Origin: Roseovarius sp.
GTDB taxonomy: Bacteria; Pseudomonadota; Alphaproteobacteria; Rhodobacterales; Rhodobacteraceae
DNA length: 64,000 nt
NCBI GenBank assembly: GCA_021775255.1
Contig: JAJFIA010000018.1
Coordinates: 30,875-94,874 of the forward strand
Direction of reading: 5' to 3'
In this document: positions 1 through 8,085 of the stretch, piece by piece
How positions within the stretch are numbered: position 1 is the stretch's first letter
How the letters are laid out: the number at the start of each line of letters is the position of its first letter
Position numbers and translations under genes: made by a program
Notes under the pieces: generated by a model
What the model was told of the DNA's origin: nothing
Seen by the model: the letters and a program-made list of their open reading frames with translations, nothing else
Database searches by the model: none

Positions 1-786
1 TTTATGCTCGACCAGGCGCTTGGCCTTCTCGATGACCATTTCAGCCACGGCAACGTGACGGGTTGCGGGCTCATCAAAGGTGGAGCTGACAACCTCGCCT
101 TTGACCGAGCGCTGCATATCCGTCACCTCTTCGGGGCGCTCGTCAATCAAGAGAACGATAAGATAGCATTCAGGGTGATTGGCGGCGATGCTGGCGGCGA
201 TATTTTGCAGGATCACGGTTTTACCGGTGCGCGGCGGGGCCACGATCAGGCTTCGCTGGCCTTTGCCGATGGGCGCCACCAGATCAATGATGCGGGCGGT
301 TTTATCCTTGATCGTCGGGTCTTCTATTTCCATCGTCAGGCGCTGATCCGGATAGAGCGGCGTGAGGTTATCAAAGGCGATCTTGTGTTTGGCCTTATCA
401 GGATCCTCAAAATTGATCAGGGTAACCGAGGTCAGGGCAAAATAGCGTTCATTATCATCAGGCTGCTGCATCTGGCCTTCGATTGTATCGCCGGTGCGCA
501 GCGAATATTGGCGGATGATGTCAGGCGAGACATAAATATCATCCGGGCCGGGCAGGTAATTCGCCTCGGGTGAGCGCAGAAAGCCAAAGCCATCCTGCAA
601 AACTTCCAGAACGCCATCACCGTAAACTGTCCAGCCCTCTTCGGCGCGCTCTTTCAGGATCGAGAACATCATCTCGCCCTTACGCATGGTCGAGGCGTTT
701 TCAATCTCAAGATCTTCGGCAAGCGCCAGAAGGTCTTTGGGTTTCTGGGCCTTGAGATCAGCCAGATTCAGGCGCTCTTCGGTCAT
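1..786 (-). CDS. rho: Transcription termination factor Rho (3' end cut by window edge)
   Basis: ATP-dependent RNA helicase that ends transcription at Rho-dependent terminators. The 262 visible codons run from the ATG at 786 off the left edge, so the C-terminal part is missing. Visible parts are the N-terminal helical domain (residues 1-50), the cold-shock-like RNA-binding domain (about 52-125, with GFGFLRS) and the start of the RecA-type ATPase domain, with a Walker A motif APPRTGKT at about 183-190 and [10 protein letters not shown] downstream. Sequence match is very strong. It is followed by open sequence to hemJ, which reads in the same direction away from the proposed origin. Confidence 0.97.
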   Translation of the reverse strand, partial: MTEERLNLADLKAQKPKDLLALAEDLEIENASTMRKGEMMFSILKERAEEGWTVYGDGVLEVLQDGFGFLRSPEANYLPGPDDIYVSPDIIRQYSLRTGDTIEGQMQQPDDNERYFALTSVTLINFEDPDKAKHKIAFDNLTPLYPDQRLTMEIEDPTIKDKTARIIDLVAPIGKGQRSLIVAPPRTGKTVILQNIAASIAANHPECYLIVLLIDERPEEVTDMQRSVKGEVVSSTFDEPATRHVAVAEMVIEKAKRLVEHK

Positions 787-908
787 TTATAAATACCTAT
801 CTAAACGGCCTCTTTGGCGCGTATTTCATTTTGGAATGGAAAAACAGCGGTCCCGAACGGGCGCTTGGCAGGCTTTTAAAGTGCGGCGCGCGATGAGTCA
901 ATCATGCG

Positions 909-1358
909 TCAGAAACGCACCACCACTGAAACCACGATGATGATCAGCAAAACCGTGGGCACCTCGTTCATCAAACGGTATTGGCGGCCGGTGATCTTAT
1001 TCTCACCGCGGGCAAAATCCTTGCGCCGCCGCGCCAGCCAGTGATGCATTTCCGTCATCGCCAGAATTGACGCGCCCTTGGTATAGGGCCAGATCGCCGA
1101 CCAATCGACAATCCCCGGCGTAAAGACCAGCATGAGGCCAAAAATCCAGGTGGCAATCATTGCCGGGTTCATGATCACCCGCAGGAGTTTATATTCCATG
1201 ATCCGGAAAATTTCATCGCGGCTGTCGCCCGGCTCGGATTGTTCGGCATGATAGACATAAAGCCGGGGCAGATAGAACATGCCCGCCATCCAGGCAATCA
1301 CCGAGATGATATGCAGGGCCTTTGTCCAGGGGTAGAAATCAATTAGAAAATCAAACAT
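909..1358 (-). CDS. hemJ: Protoporphyrinogen IX oxidase HemJ
   Basis: Membrane protein of about 149 residues that oxidises protoporphyrinogen IX to protoporphyrin IX in heme synthesis. It shows the family's hydrophobic segments (about 12-33, 60-80, 90-105, 125-147) and the conserved histidine in KALHIISV near residue 16, with MNEVPTVLL near the C-terminus. I start at ATG 1358; an in-frame TTG one codon upstream is less likely. Position next to rho on the same strand is common in Rhodobacterales. Family assignment is by motif and length. Confidence 0.9.
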   Translation of the reverse strand: MFDFLIDFYPWTKALHIISVIAWMAGMFYLPRLYVYHAEQSEPGDSRDEIFRIMEYKLLRVIMNPAMIATWIFGLMLVFTPGIVDWSAIWPYTKGASILAMTEMHHWLARRRKDFARGENKITGRQYRLMNEVPTVLLIIIVVSVVVRF

Positions 1359-1361
1359 CAA

Positions 1362-1781
1362 TATTATCCCGATCTCATGGCCTCACTTTCTATAAATAAT
1401 AATAAAGATAAGAAAAAGATGATGTTTTTGTAGGGACGGAAGATTCTGTGGATTAACTGGTTATGAACAGGGTTGCTAACAAGAAAAAATGGCTATGGAT
1501 AAATATGTGGATAATTAGGTATGACAAATGGTAACAAAGATTAATACAATTATTTCAATGACTTGTATTGATAATAATCTGAAACCAATCATTGGATAAA
1601 TCAGGGATAATAGAGATGAAAATCATGACTTACCATTGCAAGAACTTTTCCATTTCCACAACGGGAGAGCGGTTTGATTATCGCGCGAGAATACCGGTTT
1701 ATACCGATCCTTCCATCCGGAATGGATTTTTCGCCAATCTGTTCGTAAACAACCCGCAGTTTTGTGCATGAGTTATCCACA
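1362..1781. other. Candidate chromosomal replication origin (oriC)
   Basis: A 420-base gap between genes diverging left (hemJ, rho) and right (maf onward). It holds two perfect DnaA boxes, TTATCCACA at 1773-1781 on plus and at 1506-1514 on minus, plus one-mismatch boxes at 1447-1455 and 1494-1502 on minus. A very AT-rich run at about 1388-1432 could serve as the unwinding element, and one GANTC site lies at 1442-1446. The last DnaA box reaches the first base of the maf start codon. An origin beside heme genes is known in alphaproteobacteria (Caulobacter hemE). Function is inferred; strand skew was not computed. Confidence 0.7.
1616..1771 (+). CDS. Possible small ORF (51 aa) inside the origin region
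   Basis: An ATG-started frame of 51 codons ends ten bases before maf. The product would be basic and aromatic, ending in NNPQFCA. I recognise no family. Codon third positions are only about half G or C, below the neighbouring genes, and no convincing ribosome-binding site precedes the ATG. It may be chance within non-coding origin DNA; listed so that it can be checked. Confidence 0.2.
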   Translation: MKIMTYHCKNFSISTTGERFDYRARIPVYTDPSIRNGFFANLFVNNPQFCA

Positions 1782-2380
1782 TGTCTGATGATCTGATCCT
1801 CGCTTCTGCGTCGGAAATTCGGCAACGGCTCTTGCGCAATGCAGGGGTGAAATTTGCCGTTGAAGTGGCGCGGGTGGACGAAGAAGGGCTGCGGCGGGCG
1901 CTTGAGGCCGATGCGGCTTCCCCGCGTGAAATTGCCGATGCACTGGCGGAAATGAAAGCGTTGAAAATCAGCGGCAAACACCCCGGCGCGATGGTAATCG
2001 GCTGTGATCAGGTGCTGGATTTCGAGGGCGGGATTCTGGCCAAGCCGCAAACACCCCATGAGGCACAAGATCAACTGCGCCGGATGCGCGGCAAGCGCCA
2101 TGATCTGATCTCGGCGGTGGTTATTTGCGAGGCGGGCAGGGCCGTTTGGCGGCATGTGGGAAGTGTGAGAATGACGATGAAGAATGTCAGTGACGCCTAT
2201 TTGCAGGGGTATATCGCGCGGAATTGGGATAGCATCCGGCATTCCGTTGGGGCGTATAAGCTGGAGGAAGAAGGCGTGCGATTGTTTGAGCGCGTGGACG
2301 GCGATTATTTTACGGTTCTGGGGCTGCCATTACTGGGGCTTTTGTCATACCTTGAGCAAAGAGGGGTATTGCAACAATGA
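1781..2380 (+). CDS. maf: Maf-family nucleotide pyrophosphatase
   Basis: Maf proteins hydrolyse non-canonical or excess nucleoside triphosphates. The 199-residue product begins with the family signature LILASASEIRQRLL (residues 5-18), has the conserved GCDQVL near 74 and the lysine/arginine-rich middle MRGKRHDLISAVV, and ends in GLPLLGLLSYL. Length is typical. The ATG at 1781 lies directly after a perfect DnaA box. Its stop overlaps the aroE start by four bases (ATGA), so it heads a run of co-transcribed genes, maf-aroE-coaE-dnaQ. Confidence 0.93.
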   Translation: MSDDLILASASEIRQRLLRNAGVKFAVEVARVDEEGLRRALEADAASPREIADALAEMKALKISGKHPGAMVIGCDQVLDFEGGILAKPQTPHEAQDQLRRMRGKRHDLISAVVICEAGRAVWRHVGSVRMTMKNVSDAYLQGYIARNWDSIRHSVGAYKLEEEGVRLFERVDGDYFTVLGLPLLGLLSYLEQRGVLQQ

Positions 2381-3210
2381 ATGAGACTAAAATTCCACTG
2401 GCCGGGGTCATCGGATCACCGGTTGCGCATTCAAAATCGCCGCAACTGCATGGGCATTGGTTAAAGGTTCACAATCTGCCGGGGTATTATATTCCGATGG
2501 ATGTGAGCACTGACAATCTGGCGGATGTGATCAAAACATTGCCCAGAATGGGGTTTGTCGGCGTCAATATCACGGTGCCGCATAAAGAGCGGGTGATTGA
2601 TATTGCCGATCAGGTCACCGACCGGGCAACGCTGATTGGCGCGGCGAATACGCTGATTTTTCGCAAGGATGGCAAAATTCATGCGGATAATACGGATGGC
2701 TATGGGTTTATTCAGAACCTGAAACAAAACGCGCCTGACTGGGATCCGAAAGCCGGGCCTGCGGCGGTGCTGGGCGCGGGCGGTGCGGCGCGGGCGGTTA
2801 TTGTATCCTTGCTGGATGCCGGTGCGCCGGAAATTCAGGTGGCGAACCGGACCAGGGTAAGGGCCGAGGCGCTGCGCGCGGAATTTGGCAATCGCGTGCG
2901 TGTGGTTGATTGGGTGCAGGCCGGAAATATGATCGAGGATGCGGCGACGGTGGTGAACACCACATCGCTGGGCATGGTCGGCAAGCCCGCGCTGCGGGTG
3001 CCGCTTGACGGGCTGCAAAAGGGCGCATTGGTAACCGATCTGGTTTATGCGCCGTTGAAAACGCCTTTGTTGCAGGAAGCCGAAGATATGGGATGCATGA
3101 CGGTGGATGGCCTTGGCATGTTGCTGCATCAGGCAGTACCGGCGTTTGAACGCTGGTTCGGGGTGCGCCCGGAGGTGGATGAGGCGACGCGGGCAGCGGT
3201 TTTAGAGTGA
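2377..3210 (+). CDS. aroE: Shikimate dehydrogenase
   Basis: Reduces 3-dehydroshikimate to shikimate with NADPH in aromatic amino acid synthesis. The 277-residue protein has the substrate-binding GSPVAHSKSPQLH near residues 13-25, NITVPHKE with the catalytic lysine near 64-71, NTDGYG near 107, and the nucleotide-binding loop LGAGGAARA near 131-139. NRT after the next beta strand fits an NADP-type enzyme. It overlaps maf by four bases, and its stop shares a base with the coaE ATG, which suggests translational coupling. Confidence 0.96.
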   Translation: MNETKIPLAGVIGSPVAHSKSPQLHGHWLKVHNLPGYYIPMDVSTDNLADVIKTLPRMGFVGVNITVPHKERVIDIADQVTDRATLIGAANTLIFRKDGKIHADNTDGYGFIQNLKQNAPDWDPKAGPAAVLGAGGAARAVIVSLLDAGAPEIQVANRTRVRAEALRAEFGNRVRVVDWVQAGNMIEDAATVVNTTSLGMVGKPALRVPLDGLQKGALVTDLVYAPLKTPLLQEAEDMGCMTVDGLGMLLHQAVPAFERWFGVRPEVDEATRAAVLE

Positions 3211-3797
3211 TGTTCAAGCTGGGCCTGACCGGATCCATTGGCATGGGCAAATCCACCACCGCATTGATGTTTGCCGATCAGGGCTGTGCCCTGTGGGATG
3301 CGGATGCTGCTGTTCACCGGCTTTATGCCAAGGGCGGCGCGGCGGTGGGGCCGATAGCAAAGGTTTTTCCCGAAGCGGTTCAGGAGGGTGCGGTTTCCCG
3401 CGACCGGCTGAAGGAATTGATCGCGGCAGACCGTAATGTGTTACCGCAGGTTGAGGCGATTGTGCATCCTTTGGTGGCGCAGGACCGGCAGGAATTTCTG
3501 CAAAGCACAAAAGCCGATATTGCGGTTCTGGATATTCCGCTTTTGTTTGAAACCGGCGGTGACAGGCAGATGGATGCGGTGGCCTGTGTCACGGCCTCGC
3601 CGGATGTGCAGAAGGCGCGGGTTCTGGAACGGGGATATATGACAGAGGCGCAATTTGCCGCCATAGTGGACAAACAAATGCCGGATTGGGAAAAGCGGGC
3701 GAAATCGGATTATATCATTGAAACGGACACATATGATCATGCCCGCGCGCAGGTTGCAGCGGTGATTGCCGATATCAGGGGGAAAATTGATGCGTGA
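3210..3797 (+). CDS. coaE: Dephospho-CoA kinase
   Basis: Last step of coenzyme A synthesis, phosphorylating the ribose 3'-OH of dephospho-CoA. The product has the P-loop GLTGSIGMGKSTT within the first 17 residues, DADAAVHRLY near 30, and the family segment LDIPLLFETGG near 110. About 195 residues, a normal length. I use the ATG at 3210, which overlaps the aroE stop codon (TGATG); a GTG one codon upstream is possible. The 3' end overlaps dnaQ by eight bases. Confidence 0.95.
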   Translation: MFKLGLTGSIGMGKSTTALMFADQGCALWDADAAVHRLYAKGGAAVGPIAKVFPEAVQEGAVSRDRLKELIAADRNVLPQVEAIVHPLVAQDRQEFLQSTKADIAVLDIPLLFETGGDRQMDAVACVTASPDVQKARVLERGYMTEAQFAAIVDKQMPDWEKRAKSDYIIETDTYDHARAQVAAVIADIRGKIDA

Positions 3798-4476
3798 GAT
3801 CGTTCTGGATACCGAAACCACCGGGCTTGACCCGGCGCAGGGCGACCGGATTGTTGAAATAGGCGGGGTGGAATTGCTCAATCACATGCCCACCGGCAAA
3901 ACCTATCACCAATATATCAACCCCGAGCGCACCATGCCGCAAGAGGCGTTCGCAGTGCATGGGCTGGACGATGATTTTCTGCGCGATAAGCCGGTTTTTG
4001 CCAAAATCGCGCAGGAGTTTCTGGATTTCATCGGCGAGGCGACGCTGGTGATTCATAATGCCTCGTTCGATATGAAATTTCTTAATGCCGAGCTGGGCTG
4101 GCTGAAACTTCCAAAGCTGCCGATGGAGCGGGCGCTTGATACGCTGGCGATTGCCAGAAAGAAATTTCCCGGCGCGCCTGCGTCACTGGATGCGCTGTGT
4201 CGGCGATTTGAGATCACCAGTTTTGAGCGTGAATTGCACGGGGCCTTGCTTGATTCCGAGATATTGGCCGAGGTTTATCTTGAGCTGATCGGCGGGCGGC
4301 AGCCGGATTTCGGGCTGGGCACATCGGGAGGGCAATCCAATGATAAGGACGGTCAGGACTGGCGCGCGATGCCCCGGCCTGTGGCTTTGCCGGGGCGCCT
4401 GACGGAGGCCGAGCGCGCCGCCCATGCGGCCATGATTGAGGCCATGGGTGACGCAGCCTTGTGGAAGAAATTTTAA
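3790..4476 (+). CDS. dnaQ: DNA polymerase III epsilon subunit, 3'-5' proofreading exonuclease
   Basis: Proofreading subunit of the replicative polymerase. All three exonuclease motifs are visible: Exo I DTETTGLD at about 7-14 with the two acidic metal ligands, Exo II HNASFDMKFL near 89-98, and Exo III HGALLDSEILAEVY near 150-163. The family N-terminus MREIVLDTETTG sets the start at 3790, inside the coaE 3' end. The 228-residue length matches short alphaproteobacterial DnaQ. The 3' end overlaps the convergent secB by four bases. Confidence 0.95.
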   Translation: MREIVLDTETTGLDPAQGDRIVEIGGVELLNHMPTGKTYHQYINPERTMPQEAFAVHGLDDDFLRDKPVFAKIAQEFLDFIGEATLVIHNASFDMKFLNAELGWLKLPKLPMERALDTLAIARKKFPGAPASLDALCRRFEITSFERELHGALLDSEILAEVYLELIGGRQPDFGLGTSGGQSNDKDGQDWRAMPRPVALPGRLTEAERAAHAAMIEAMGDAALWKKF

Positions 4477-4970
4477 GCGTCGAGCTTTTTGTCTTTATCG
4501 GCTTCGGCCTGACGGCGGGCCAGTTCATTGCGATAAAGCGCCATGAAATCAATGGTTTCAAGGTTGAGCGGCGGGAAGCCACCATCATGGGTTATATCGC
4601 TGATGATGCGGCGCGCGAAGGGGAAAATCATCCGCGGGCATTCGATCATCAAAAACGGGTGCAACTGATCATCGGGGATGCCTTCAACGTGAAACACGCC
4701 GACATATTCCATCTCAAGCACAAACAACGAGGCATCATCTTCCTTGTTTTTGGAATGGATATTGATCTTGAGCGCCACTTCATACTGATGCTCGGTTGCA
4801 CGTTTCTTGGCGTCAAGATTGACGTTCACGGTTACATCCGGCTGCACCTCGCCGCCGGTACCTTTTTGCGCCAGGACATTTTCAAAGGAAAGATCGCGGA
4901 TGAACTGTGTCAGGGTGTTCATCTTGACCTGTGCAGGTTTCGCTTCGGCGCCGTTTTCGTTTTCAGCCAT
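4473..4970 (-). CDS. secB: Protein-export chaperone SecB
   Basis: Cytosolic chaperone that keeps preproteins unfolded and passes them to SecA. The 165-residue product shows the SecB core: IRDLSFENVLAQ near 24-35, VNVNLDAKK, FVLEMEYVGVF near 82-92 and the conserved ECPRMIFPFARRIISD near 109-124, followed by an acidic and lysine-rich tail. Convergent with dnaQ. The gap upstream (4971-5032) is short, so it may be read with fxsA from a promoter further up. Confidence 0.96.
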   Translation of the reverse strand: MAENENGAEAKPAQVKMNTLTQFIRDLSFENVLAQKGTGGEVQPDVTVNVNLDAKKRATEHQYEVALKINIHSKNKEDDASLFVLEMEYVGVFHVEGIPDDQLHPFLMIECPRMIFPFARRIISDITHDGGFPPLNLETIDFMALYRNELARRQAEADKDKKLDA

Positions 4971-5032
4971 GGGGAGTGCTCCAGATTATATCGTTAATTT
5001 GGGCAAAGCCTTAGCAGGCTGAACCGGCGGCC

Positions 5033-5500
5033 TCAATGCCTTGTCCAGCCGGAGGGCTTGTTTTGATCCGGTTTATCGGGGTCAACCTCATGGAATTCAA
5101 CGTCGATGATATCCGGGTCTTGCGGTCGCGGGCCGCCCATATCAAAAGATTGCACCTGAACACGCTTGCGCAGGTAATTGAAAATGGCCTTGCGCAGGGG
5201 CGGCAGGAGCAAAGTAAAACCAATCGCATCGGTGAAAAACCCCGGCGTCAGCAACAAGGCCCCGGCAAGCAAAATCATCGCGCCATGGGCCAAGGGTTCG
5301 GTTGGATCATCAAGCCGGGAAAAGGAATTGCGCAAATTGCCCATCGCCATCAATCCCTGCGAACGCACCAGCCAGGTGCCGATGATGGCGGTCAGAATGA
5401 CGATGGCCAATGTCGGCCACAGGCCAATGGCACCGCCCACCTGAATGAACAGGCCAATCTCGATCAGCGGGACGGCAAGAAATGCGATAAACAGCCACAT
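5033..5500 (-). CDS. fxsA: FxsA family membrane protein
   Basis: Cytoplasmic membrane protein; in E. coli overproduced FxsA blocks F-plasmid exclusion of phage T7, but its normal role is unclear. The 155-residue product has the family opening MWLFIAFLAVPLIEIGLFI, further hydrophobic segments around residues 25-47 and 70-105 with LTPGFFTDAIGFTLLLPP, and a charged cytosolic tail. Start 5500 is favoured by AGGAG eight bases upstream; the frame is open further upstream but without family residues. Divergent from the Tim44-domain gene. Confidence 0.9.
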   Translation of the reverse strand: MWLFIAFLAVPLIEIGLFIQVGGAIGLWPTLAIVILTAIIGTWLVRSQGLMAMGNLRNSFSRLDDPTEPLAHGAMILLAGALLLTPGFFTDAIGFTLLLPPLRKAIFNYLRKRVQVQSFDMGGPRPQDPDIIDVEFHEVDPDKPDQNKPSGWTRH

Positions 5501-5611
5501 GTGCGGCGCTCCTTTCATTTTCAGCGCATGGTGGACTTGAATGCGCTGACCCCCTACATAAGTGGCAGGAAACAATCTTACCATGCCCTGCGCATTAAAT
5601 TGAGGTGCCTG

Positions 5612-6271
5612 ATGAATTCGCCAATGTTACAACTTCTGGTGCTGGCCGGCATCGCGGTTTTTCTGATTATACGGTTGAAAAACGTGCTTGGCACCCGCGA
5701 CGGGTTTGAAGCGCCGCCACAGCCGAAACCGGGGCCTGCGCTTTCGCGCCGCCGGGGGCTTGAGATGATTGAGGGCGGGCCGGACCGCGATATAACCGAT
5801 CACATTGGCGAAGATACCGAAGCCGCCGCTGCGCTTGCTGAGATGAAACGCGCCGAGCCGGGGTTTAACCTCACGGAATTTCTTGGCGGGGCCAAAGGGG
5901 CCTATGAAATGATCCTGATGGCATTCGAGCGCGGCAAAATGGGAGAGATCACGCCATTTCTGTCAAGCGATGTGTTTGAGGCGTTTTCGCAGGTGGTGGA
6001 TGATCGCGAAGCCAAGGGCCTGAGCGTTGAAGCGGATTTTGTTGGCGTGCGCGAAGTAACCCTGATGGATGCCCGGTTTGATCAAGCCAATGGGCGGGCC
6101 GAAATTGACATTAAATTCATTGGTGAGCTGACATCGGTTGTGCGTGACAAAGACGGCAAGATTATCGAAGGCGCACGGGATCAGGCCAAACGTCAGAAAG
6201 ATATCTGGACGTTCGAGCGGATCATGGGATCAGACGATCCTAATTGGCGGCTCGTCGCAACCGGCGAATGA
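5612..6271 (+). CDS. Tim44-domain (TimA-like) protein
   Basis: A 219-residue protein with one N-terminal membrane anchor (about 5-20, LQLLVLAGIAVFLIIRL) followed by a proline-rich linker and a C-terminal Tim44-like domain (about 85-215), including FLGGAKGAYEMILMAFERG and the strand-rich end DIWTFERIMGSDDPNWRLVAT. Alphaproteobacterial homologues of mitochondrial Tim44 occupy this position next to fxsA and mltA. Start 5612 is the last ATG before the anchor; a much longer upstream extension is antisense to fxsA. The stop overlaps mltA by four bases. Confidence 0.9.
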   Translation: MNSPMLQLLVLAGIAVFLIIRLKNVLGTRDGFEAPPQPKPGPALSRRRGLEMIEGGPDRDITDHIGEDTEAAAALAEMKRAEPGFNLTEFLGGAKGAYEMILMAFERGKMGEITPFLSSDVFEAFSQVVDDREAKGLSVEADFVGVREVTLMDARFDQANGRAEIDIKFIGELTSVVRDKDGKIIEGARDQAKRQKDIWTFERIMGSDDPNWRLVATGE

Positions 6272-7317
6272 TGCGGGCGCTGTGGCTGCTGATTTGCCTC
6301 GGGGCAGCGGCTGTGGCGCAGGCGCAGACAGGTTTCGAGCCGGATGAGATCAGCCACAGAATTTTGCATTTCGAGGATCTGAAAGGCTGGGCGCAGGATG
6401 ATCAGTCCGAGGCGCTTGAGGTGTTTTTGAATACCTGCCCGGATATGGCTGATCCGGATTGGCAGGCGCTTTGTGCGCTGGCACAGCAACGGCCCGATGC
6501 CCGCAGCTTTTTCCGCCTGTTTTTCCGTCCGGTTTTGATTGAGAACGGCAGCAACGCGCTGTTCACCGGTTATTTCGAGCCTGAATTGCAAGGCGCCATG
6601 CAGCCCGATGCGCGCTATCGCTATCCGATCTACCGCGAGCCGGAGATTGCCAAGGTTTCCAATCCCTGGCTGACAAGGCGTGAGATCGAGACCGGGGATT
6701 ATATGCCGGGCAAGGGGCTTGAAATTGCCTGGGTTGATGATCCGGTTGAGCTGTTTTTCCTGCAAATTCAAGGGTCTGGCCGGGTTAAACTGCCCGGTGG
6801 TGAAGTGATCCGGGTGGGGTATGGCGGCTCGAACGGGCATGAATACCGCTCGATCGGGGTCGAGCTGGTGCGGCGCGGGATATATAAGGCCAGTCAGGTT
6901 TCAGCCGAGGTAATCAAGAACTGGGTCCGGCGTAACCCGGCCGAGGGCAAGGAGCTTATGTTTCACAATCCCGGCTATGTGTTTTTTCGCAAGCTCAAGG
7001 ATTTGCCGGGTGATAAAGGGCCGCTTGGGGCGATGAACCGATCCGTCACGGCGCTGCGTACGGTGGCGGTTGATCCGGCATTTGTGCCATTGGGCGCGCC
7101 GGTCTGGATTGAGAAAGACGGCGAAATCCCGATGCGCCGTTTGATGATGGCGCAAGATACCGGATCGGCCATCAAGGGCCCGCAACGGGCGGATATATTC
7201 TTTGGCACCGGTGATGCGGCGGGCAAGGCGGCGGGCAAGCTGCGCGATGGCGGGCGGATGGTTGTGCTGCTGCCGATTCAGCGCGCCTATGCGATGCTGG
7301 AAGAGATTGCGCCGTGA
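6268..7317 (+). CDS. mltA: Membrane-bound lytic murein transglycosylase A
   Basis: Cleaves peptidoglycan glycan strands to 1,6-anhydromuropeptides. The 349-residue precursor begins with a signal peptide (ALWLLICLGAAAVAQAQ, no lipobox cysteine), followed by the MltA domain with FTGYFEPEL near 92 and YRYPIY, and the C-terminal 3D domain near 255-340 with AVDPAFVPLGAPVW and the acidic AQDTGSAIKGPQRADIFFG, which contains the catalytic aspartate region. Start 6268 overlaps the previous stop (ATGA). The smr-domain gene follows with a GTGA overlap. Confidence 0.94.
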   Translation: MMRALWLLICLGAAAVAQAQTGFEPDEISHRILHFEDLKGWAQDDQSEALEVFLNTCPDMADPDWQALCALAQQRPDARSFFRLFFRPVLIENGSNALFTGYFEPELQGAMQPDARYRYPIYREPEIAKVSNPWLTRREIETGDYMPGKGLEIAWVDDPVELFFLQIQGSGRVKLPGGEVIRVGYGGSNGHEYRSIGVELVRRGIYKASQVSAEVIKNWVRRNPAEGKELMFHNPGYVFFRKLKDLPGDKGPLGAMNRSVTALRTVAVDPAFVPLGAPVWIEKDGEIPMRRLMMAQDTGSAIKGPQRADIFFGTGDAAGKAAGKLRDGGRMVVLLPIQRAYAMLEEIAP

Positions 7318-7904
7318 AACGCCGGGGGCTGCGGCCGGATGAGCTGGAATTATGGCGCAAGGTGGCGCAGACCACGAAGCGGCTGAAGCCAGAGCGGAAT
7401 GCGCCAAAACCCCAGGTGTTGAAACCGGCGCTGAAACCCGCGCCGGTGGATCAGCAAGCACCCCCGATTGCACCATTTCAGATTGGCGCGGGCAACCGGA
7501 ATGCCCCGGCCCATGATGTTTTGCCAGGCCTGTCCGAGCGTTTGGCGACGGCCCCGGTCAAGATGGATAAAAAGGCGCATCAGCGGCTGAAGCGCGGCAA
7601 GCTGAGCCCCGAGGCGCGGATTGATCTGCACGGCATGACGATGGATCAGGCGCATCCCGTGCTGACCCGGTTTATCCTGCAAAGCCATGCCCGCGGGCTC
7701 AGGCTGGTGCTGGTGATAACCGGCAAGGGCAAGGACCGCGATGATGGTGGGCCGATCCCGCTGCGCAAAGGCGTGTTGCGCCATAATGTGCCGGGGTGGC
7801 TATCGGCGGCCCCATTGGGGCAGGTGGTGTTGCAGGTGTCGCCGGCGCATCTCAAACACGGCGGCGGCGGGGCGTATTATGTTTACCTGCGGCGGCTAAG
7901 ATAA
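7314..7904 (+). CDS. Smr-domain protein
   Basis: A 196-residue protein with a GTG start overlapping the mltA stop. The N-terminal 95 residues are proline- and lysine-rich and look unstructured. The C-terminal Smr domain (about 100-195) shows IDLHGMTMDQAHPVL, the usual first motif, and LVITGKGKDR then GVLRHNVPGWL, the conserved second and third motifs. Smr domains act as nucleases on DNA or RNA; the cellular role here is not known. It is the last gene of the run from fxsA's divergent neighbour, followed by a palindromic repeat. Confidence 0.9.
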   Translation: MKRRGLRPDELELWRKVAQTTKRLKPERNAPKPQVLKPALKPAPVDQQAPPIAPFQIGAGNRNAPAHDVLPGLSERLATAPVKMDKKAHQRLKRGKLSPEARIDLHGMTMDQAHPVLTRFILQSHARGLRLVLVITGKGKDRDDGGPIPLRKGVLRHNVPGWLSAAPLGQVVLQVSPAHLKHGGGGAYYVYLRRLR

Positions 7905-7907
7905 AGG

Positions 7908-7944
7908 CACCACATGTCCCGGACTTGATCCGGGACATGTGGTG
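7908..7944. repeat. Perfect inverted repeat after smr gene (terminator-like)
   Basis: Two perfectly complementary 15-base arms (7908-7922 and 7930-7944, reading CACCACATGTCCCGG) separated by a 7-base loop. It starts four bases after the smr-domain stop, so it would fold at the end of the transcript. No U tract follows. The CCGGA...TCCGG core is of the kind common among intergenic palindromic repeats in this group. Confidence 0.8.
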
Positions 7945-8010
7945 AGATGCAACTTGGGTCGGACGTGATTGACGCCGATGGTTATTATCATGGCGGGATA
8001 TTTAACAGAA
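7944..8010 (-). pseudogene. Decayed duplicate of an MFS-transporter 3' end
   Basis: Read on the minus strand, this stretch matches the last codons of the neighbouring MFS gene: 38 of 50 bases agree between about 7943-7992 and 8091-8140, including GACGCCGATGG, and the encoded pieces TIGVNH and LHLT parallel AIGVNR and LHLT. Both copies run into a palindrome. It is most simply a leftover of a tandem duplicate whose body has been lost, or a copy carried by the repeats. Confidence 0.5.
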
Positions 8011-8035
8011 TGCCACGCCACGCCCCGGCCTTCGC

Positions 8036-8085
8036 GCCGGGGCCTCTACGTTGGCCGGGAGGTCCCGGCTCGGAGGCCGGGACGT
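8036..8085. repeat. Double palindromic GC-rich repeat overlapping MFS 3' end
   Basis: Two adjacent GC-rich palindromes, CCCCGGC-CTTC-GCGCCGGGG type at about 8031-8042 and GTCCCGGC-CTCGGAG-GCCGGGAC at about 8062-8082. The second lies within the coding region of the MFS gene and encodes its last 15 or so residues, so the protein tail is repeat-derived. REP-like in character; no transposase nearby. Confidence 0.6.

Noticed and set aside
1541..1560. CtrA-type site in the origin gap
   Set aside because: Only half of the TTAA-N7-TTAA pattern matches here; a second near-match at 1453-1467 also fails in one half.
5036..5611. Upstream extension of the Tim44-domain gene
   Set aside because: Antisense to fxsA; the family N-terminus with its membrane anchor starts at 5612.
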